This document shows, in pieces, positions 59,874-64,000 of a stretch of 64,000 nt of DNA. Under the pieces are notes generated by a model that worked only from the letters and a program-made list of their open reading frames with translations, was not told the origin of the DNA and made no database searches. How positions within the stretch are numbered: position 1 is the first letter of the stretch; each line of letters starts with the position of its first letter. The position numbers and the translations under genes were made by a program. This DNA is from Phycisphaerae bacterium (GTDB lineage Bacteria; Planctomycetota; Phycisphaerae; Phycisphaerales; SM1A02). The stretch covers positions 1 to 64,000 of the forward strand of contig VGXO01000005.1 in assembly GCA_016873275.1 (NCBI GenBank). Direction: 5' to 3'.

Positions 59874-62660
59874 TCAGCGGTCGTCCGACCGCAGCGCCGC
59901 GGGATTGATCTTCCGGCTTCGCCCGCCGGCGTAGAGCGCGCGGGGGCGAGGGGGTCCGCCGCCGGAGGTCTGCGAGCCCGCGGGCGCTGCAGGGTCGACG
60001 GTCGACTGGGAAGACGGGGAGCTCGGCGGTGCCTGCGAAGCCGCGACTTCTCCGCCGTCGCCGCCCGAGGTCGTGCCGTCGGCGCCCTCGCGACCGCCGC
60101 GTCCGCGACGACCACGCCGCCGCCGCCGCCGCCGACCACGACGCGGCTCGCCATCGCCGCCCTCGCCGCCGTCGCCCCCGTCAGCGGTGCGATCCTGATC
60201 CGACTCGCTTGCGGGACCATCGTCCTCGGAGTCCTCGGCGCCGGCGCCGCGACCGTCCTGCTCGCCAGCCTCCTCGCCGTCGTCGCTTGACGCGTGGTCG
60301 TGGGAGATCGTCTCGACGAGCGGGGCACCGTCCGCGCCGCCCTCGCCCGACGGTGGCGCGAGGGGAGCGCCGTCGGGACCTCGTCCGCGACCACGTCCGC
60401 CGCGCCGGCGGCGTCGGCGACGGCGACGACGCGGCTCGCCATCCGGTCCGAGCAGCGGCTCTCCGTCGGCGAGCTCGTCGGTCGAGGCAGACGTCGCGGT
60501 CGCGGTCTCGACGGCGGGCGCGGGAGGCGCGAACCACGAGCGGATCCGGGCGAGGTCCTCGCCCGAGACCGTGCTCATCGCCGCCTTCACGGTGAGGAGA
60601 CCCTCGGCGACGCAGCGGTCGATGATGTCCTTGCTGGCGACGCCGAACTCCTTCGCGAGCAGGTGCACCCGCGTGGGTCCCTCGTCGACCGGCGGCGGCG
60701 GCGGCGGTGGCGTCGGCGGCGCCACGGCGACCTCGCCCGGCTCGCCCGCTTGACCGCCACCCTCGACTCCACGACCACGTCCACGACGGCGACGGCGACG
60801 ACGTCTGCGGCGACCGCCTCCCTCGCCAGCCTCGTCCGATCCCGCCGCGGCGGCGGTCGCCTCGGCGCCCTCCTCCGAGTCCGCCTCATCGGCGAGCTCG
60901 CCAGGCACCACGTCGCCGTCCTCCTCGGGAAGCGGCTCGAAGCCACCCGCAAGGGCGATCGCGGCGGCATCGGCCGGACCGGGCTTCCGTCGTCGACGGC
61001 GCCGCCCTCGCGAGCTCGATTCCTCGTCCAGCTCCTCCTCCGCCTCGCCCTCTGGCGCCGGCGGCGGCGCCGCGGTGGGCAGGTCGGCGATCGCCGGCAT
61101 CGGGAGCGCCGGCAGCCGGTCGATCTCGACGTCCGCGTTGCGGTCGTCATAGGCGTAGACGTCGAATCGATCGATCGCGATCGCCTCGGAGATCCGCACG
61201 TCGATCCGCTTGGCGAACGACTCCTCGAGCTCGGCGAGCTGGGCGCGACGCGAGCTCAGGAGGCTCGATGCCACCCGCACCGGGACGACCAGCTCGAGGC
61301 GCTTGATCCGCTCGTGGGCGAGGATGGCGCCGGCGCGGCGCAGGGCGTCGGCGGCGACCGAGTCGGGGAGGCGGATCTCGCCGTGACCGCTGCAGGTCGG
61401 GCAGTCGGAGTAGTGCACCTTGCGGAGGCTCGGCCGCATGCGCTGGCGGGTGATCTCCACGATCCCGAAGTCGCTCACCGGCAGCACGGTGGTGCGGGCA
61501 CGGTCCCTCTTGAAGGCGAGGTTGAACCGCTCCTCGATGTCCTTGCGGTGCTTCGCGCTCCGCATGTCGATCATGTCGCAGACCACGAGCCCGCCGAGGT
61601 CGCGGAGCCGAAGCTGCCGGCAGATCTCCTCGACCGCCTCGCAGTTGGTCTGGTAGGCGTTGGTCTCGCTGTCCCGCGCGGAGCGGCTCTTGCCGCTGTT
61701 CACGTCGATGGCGACGAGCGCCTCCGCCTGGTCGAAGACGAGCGCGCCTCCCGAGGGAAGCGGCACTTCTCGGGCGTGGCTCAGCTCGATCTGCCGCTCC
61801 ACGTCGAAGGCGTGGAAGATCGGCGTCTTGCCGCCGTAGTAGCGGACCGGCGGACTCGAACGTGGCGCGATCACGCCGAGGAAGGTGCTCGCCCGGAGCA
61901 GCGCCGACTCGCTGTCGACGATGATCGCCTGCACCGACCCGTCGAGGACGTCGCGGAGCGTCCGGAGCAGCAGGTCGCTCTCGGTGTAGAGCTCGCACGG
62001 GGCGCCCACCGAGTTCATGCGGCGCTCCATCACCTTCCAGAGCCGCGTGAGGTAGGCGACGTCGCGCGAGAGGTCGGTCTTGGTCGCGGTGAACCCCGCG
62101 GTCCGCACGATGAAGCCGAATCCCTCCGGCAGGGCGAGGGAGTCGAGGATCTTCCGCATCTCCTTCCGCTGGGACTCGTCCTCGACCTTGCGGCTCACCC
62201 CCACCTTGTCCATCCCGGGCATCATCACGAGCAGCCGACCGGGGATCGACAGGTAGCTCGTGAGGGTCGGGCCCTTGGTGCCGAGCCCTTCCTTGAGGAC
62301 CTGCACGAGGATCTCCGACCCGCGACGAAGGGCGTCCTGCATCATCGGTCGGGCGCGGCGGGGGATCTTCTTGCCGACCTTCTCCGTCTTGTCGCCGCCC
62401 GGGAAGTAGCGGGGGTGGAGATCGGAGACGTGGAGGAAGCCGTTCTGTCCCTCGCCGAAGTCGACGAAGGCGGCCTGGATCGCCGGCTCGACGTTGGTGA
62501 CCTTCCCCTTGTAGATGTTGCCGACGTTCGTCGCCGTCGCGACGCGCTCGCTGAAGAGCGCGTCAAGACGGCCGCGGTCGAGGATCGCGATGCGGCATTC
62601 CTCGCCCGGCGTGTCGTTGACGATCATCACGCGGTCGAAGTTCGATGGTTGCTGGCTCAC
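59874..62660 (-). CDS. rne: RNase E/G family ribonuclease with IF2_N-like domain in its tail
   Basis: 928 residues from GTG at 62660, with AAGGAG upstream. The catalytic half (1-500) has the S1 domain (NIYKGKVTNVEPAIQAAFVD), the DNase I-like site with D319 (AIDVNSGKS) and D362 (CDMIDM), and the zinc-link CPTC at 420-423. The tail (~520-928) is disordered, with four Arg-rich blocks (R-x8 to R-x10) near 551, 616, 744 and 840. Between two of them, ~662-712, sits a compact IF2_N-like domain (VHLLAKEFGVASKDIIDRC...). The tail probably binds RNA and degradosome partners; the IF2_N module is unusual. Confidence 0.9.
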   Translation of the reverse strand: MSQQPSNFDRVMIVNDTPGEECRIAILDRGRLDALFSERVATATNVGNIYKGKVTNVEPAIQAAFVDFGEGQNGFLHVSDLHPRYFPGGDKTEKVGKKIPRRARPMMQDALRRGSEILVQVLKEGLGTKGPTLTSYLSIPGRLLVMMPGMDKVGVSRKVEDESQRKEMRKILDSLALPEGFGFIVRTAGFTATKTDLSRDVAYLTRLWKVMERRMNSVGAPCELYTESDLLLRTLRDVLDGSVQAIIVDSESALLRASTFLGVIAPRSSPPVRYYGGKTPIFHAFDVERQIELSHAREVPLPSGGALVFDQAEALVAIDVNSGKSRSARDSETNAYQTNCEAVEEICRQLRLRDLGGLVVCDMIDMRSAKHRKDIEERFNLAFKRDRARTTVLPVSDFGIVEITRQRMRPSLRKVHYSDCPTCSGHGEIRLPDSVAADALRRAGAILAHERIKRLELVVPVRVASSLLSSRRAQLAELEESFAKRIDVRISEAIAIDRFDVYAYDDRNADVEIDRLPALPMPAIADLPTAAPPPAPEGEAEEELDEESSSRGRRRRRRKPGPADAAAIALAGGFEPLPEEDGDVVPGELADEADSEEGAEATAAAAGSDEAGEGGGRRRRRRRRRRGRGRGVEGGGQAGEPGEVAVAPPTPPPPPPPVDEGPTRVHLLAKEFGVASKDIIDRCVAEGLLTVKAAMSTVSGEDLARIRSWFAPPAPAVETATATSASTDELADGEPLLGPDGEPRRRRRRRRRRGGRGRGRGPDGAPLAPPSGEGGADGAPLVETISHDHASSDDGEEAGEQDGRGAGAEDSEDDGPASESDQDRTADGGDGGEGGDGEPRRGRRRRRRRGRRGRGGREGADGTTSGGDGGEVAASQAPPSSPSSQSTVDPAAPAGSQTSGGGPPRPRALYAGGRSRKINPAALRSDDR

Positions 62661-63278
62661 GCGCTGGCTCCTTGCATGGCGGGCGGGCGCCCGCTCGCGG
62701 TCCGGTCGCGCGATCGATCGAGGGCACGACGGCTCCATCGGAGGCGCGGGGCGCCTCGATGCGTGGAGTGGTCGTTCTCTCGAGGTTGATCGGGAAGGAC
62801 ACGAGCGTGGCGGCGCCGTCTCGGTCCCGCGGAGATCCTCGATCCTCCCGCGGAGGTCGGTGGACCTCGGGGAGCCGGAGTTCGATGGGCGGACTCGGGC
62901 GGGCGGGAGAAGTTCCCGCCGGAACACGGATCGATCCGCGGAGGACCGCGACGGCGGCCCTGGATCGGCGACTGCGGCGAAGCGCGGCGGTCGCCCGGGG
63001 GTGATTCGAAGATCCGGGGGGCGTGCCCATCACGCCGACCGGGGTGAGTTCCGTGACCCGCGGGGCGGTCGCATCGGCGCCGCTCGCGGGTGGTGGTTCC
63101 TTGGACTCCCGGCATACGACCGGAGGTCCGAATCGCGGAGGGCATCCTTCGATGCCGTGCGCGGGGTCGCGGCGGGGAGCGCCTCGATCGGCGGAGTCTA
63201 AGGACCCGCGGGATCAGCGGCAAACGAGCCGACGGTCGGGCGATCGGACCCTTGGGTCGCCCGAACCATCCCCGAGGG
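62661..63278. other. 618-bp gap between ptsI and rne
   Basis: No convincing protein frame or RNA gene on either strand. It precedes rne on the minus strand and could contain its promoter and a long leader; RNase E genes in other bacteria are autoregulated through a long 5' UTR. No definite structure was identified by eye. Confidence 0.45.
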
Positions 63279-64000
63279 TCACTCCGCGGTCCAGCCCCCG
63301 GTCGAGTCGGGGGCGATCGCCCGCAGCTCGTCGCGGAGGGCGTTCAGCACCTGCCGCTCCGACTCGAACGAGCCCACCCGTCGGGCGAGCCGCTCGCACT
63401 GCTCGAGATCGACGAGGCGGACGATCTTCTTGATCTCGGGGATCTGCCCCGGCGTCATCGAGAGGGAACGCAGTCCCATGCCGATCAGGAGCATCGCGTA
63501 GAGCGGCTCGCCCGCGAGCTCGCCGCAGATCGAGACGTCGATCGACTCGCGGCGAGCAGAGCGGACCACCGACTTGACGAGCTGCAGCACCGCGGGGTTC
63601 GCGCCGCTGTAGAGCGGCGCCACCCGCTCGTTGCCGCGGTCGACCGCGAGGACGTACTGGATCAGGTCGTTGGTGCCGATCGAGAAGAAGGAGACCTCGC
63701 GGGCGAACGCCTTCGACATGAGCGCCGCGCTCGGCACCTCGATCATCATGCCGATCGGCAGGTCGGCGCGGAAGGGGACGCCCTCCTCCTCGAGCTCCTC
63801 GATCACGTCGTTCAGGATCATCCGCGCCTGCCGCAGCTCCATCACCGTGGACACCAGCGGGAACATCACCTTCACGGGCCCGTGGACGCTCGCCCGAAGG
63901 ATCGCCCGCAGCTGGGTCTTGAAGAGCGGCTGGTTCTGCAGGCAGTAGCGGATGCTGCGGAGCCCGAGGAATGGATTGCGCTCGGGCTCCTCCGCGCGGA
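63279..64000 (-). CDS. ptsI: PTS enzyme I, C-terminal part
   Basis: The 3' 722 bases of a gene that continues beyond the right edge. Reading inward from the edge gives PERNPFLGLRSIRYCL then KVMFPLVSTVMELRQA, IGMMIEVPSAALM, FFSIGTNDLIQYVLAVDRGN, and SICGELAGEPLYAMLLIGMG, all hallmarks of the PEP-binding TIM barrel of enzyme I. Enzyme I transfers phosphate from PEP to HPr. Since the N-terminal His domain is outside the window, PtsI versus PtsP cannot be settled. Other PEP-utilising enzymes are less likely given these motifs. Confidence 0.9.
   Translation of the reverse strand, partial: RAEEPERNPFLGLRSIRYCLQNQPLFKTQLRAILRASVHGPVKVMFPLVSTVMELRQARMILNDVIEELEEEGVPFRADLPIGMMIEVPSAALMSKAFAREVSFFSIGTNDLIQYVLAVDRGNERVAPLYSGANPAVLQLVKSVVRSARRESIDVSICGELAGEPLYAMLLIGMGLRSLSMTPGQIPEIKKIVRLVDLEQCERLARRVGSFESERQVLNALRDELRAIAPDSTGGWTAE

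Noticed and set aside
59874-62660. Fusion of RNase E with a complete IF2
   Set aside because: Only a ~50-residue IF2_N-like segment is seen; there is no GTPase domain of IF2.

Overview
The window looks like a chromosome segment of a Planctomycetota bacterium, most likely class Phycisphaerae. Base composition is very GC-rich and genes are tightly packed on both strands. The lineage guess rests on gene content: a secreted HExxH protein of the DUF1570 type, an ASPIC/UnbV-FG-GAP protein, a DUF1573 lipoprotein, exosortase plus a VPAPG-TM-RRRR sorting tail, a bifunctional CysNC, and five secreted proteins carrying calcium-loop doublets of the type [17 protein letters not shown]. No phage, integrase, transposase or CRISPR array was seen, so this reads as core chromosome rather than an island.

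Layout. 1-5.4 kb: edge repeats, a formyltransferase/polysaccharide-deacetylase pair, a lone nuoB, a small lipoprotein, a STAS protein and a kelch-type secreted protein. 5.6-12.6 kb: DUF1570 protein, coiled-coil protein, YihY membrane protein, rRNA pseudouridine synthase cluster, queE and tRNA-Leu(GAG). 12.7-19.9 kb: large secreted metallopeptidase, smpB, beta-carbonic anhydrase, SDR and an enlarged RseP site-2 protease. 20-27 kb: a small basic ORF with its own terminator, an array of short palindromes, a DUF1573 lipoprotein, FG-GAP protein, TauE/methyltransferase pair and comM. 27-38 kb: putA, fabI, an O-antigen-ligase-like protein, and a minus-strand run of ionotropic-receptor-like channel, btpA, aminotransferase, coaX and a short mnmE-like GTPase, then galM. 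38-43 kb: sulfate activation (cysD, cysNC, stand-alone cysC, cysQ). 43-48 kb: EF-G-like GTPase and a three-gene envelope metal-handling cluster. 47-59 kb: PEP-CTERM-like protein, FMN hydroxyacid dehydrogenase, exosortase-EpsI fusion, LOG protein, a broken SulP transporter, and three further dockerin-like secreted proteins with pgeF among them. 59-64 kb: ispC, an RNase E/G with a long tail, and the 3' part of ptsI.

How the genes fit together. CysD/CysNC make APS, the intact stand-alone CysC makes PAPS and CysQ removes PAP; the kinase half of CysNC has lost its substrate motifs. The exosortase is the likely processing enzyme for the sorting-tail protein 3 kb away. Five exported proteins share a dockerin-like module without any cohesin in view, which suggests a common retention or maturation route.

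The most unusual items are the RNase E/G whose Arg-rich tail contains an IF2_N-like domain, the GluR0-like receptor-channel, the degenerate CysNC kinase backed by a separate CysC, the 57-codon basic ORF followed by a strong terminator, the tandem GAGATCTC palindromes, and the 39-bp repeat that has become the coding tail of the formyltransferase. All assignments are from reading the sequence; no database search was run.
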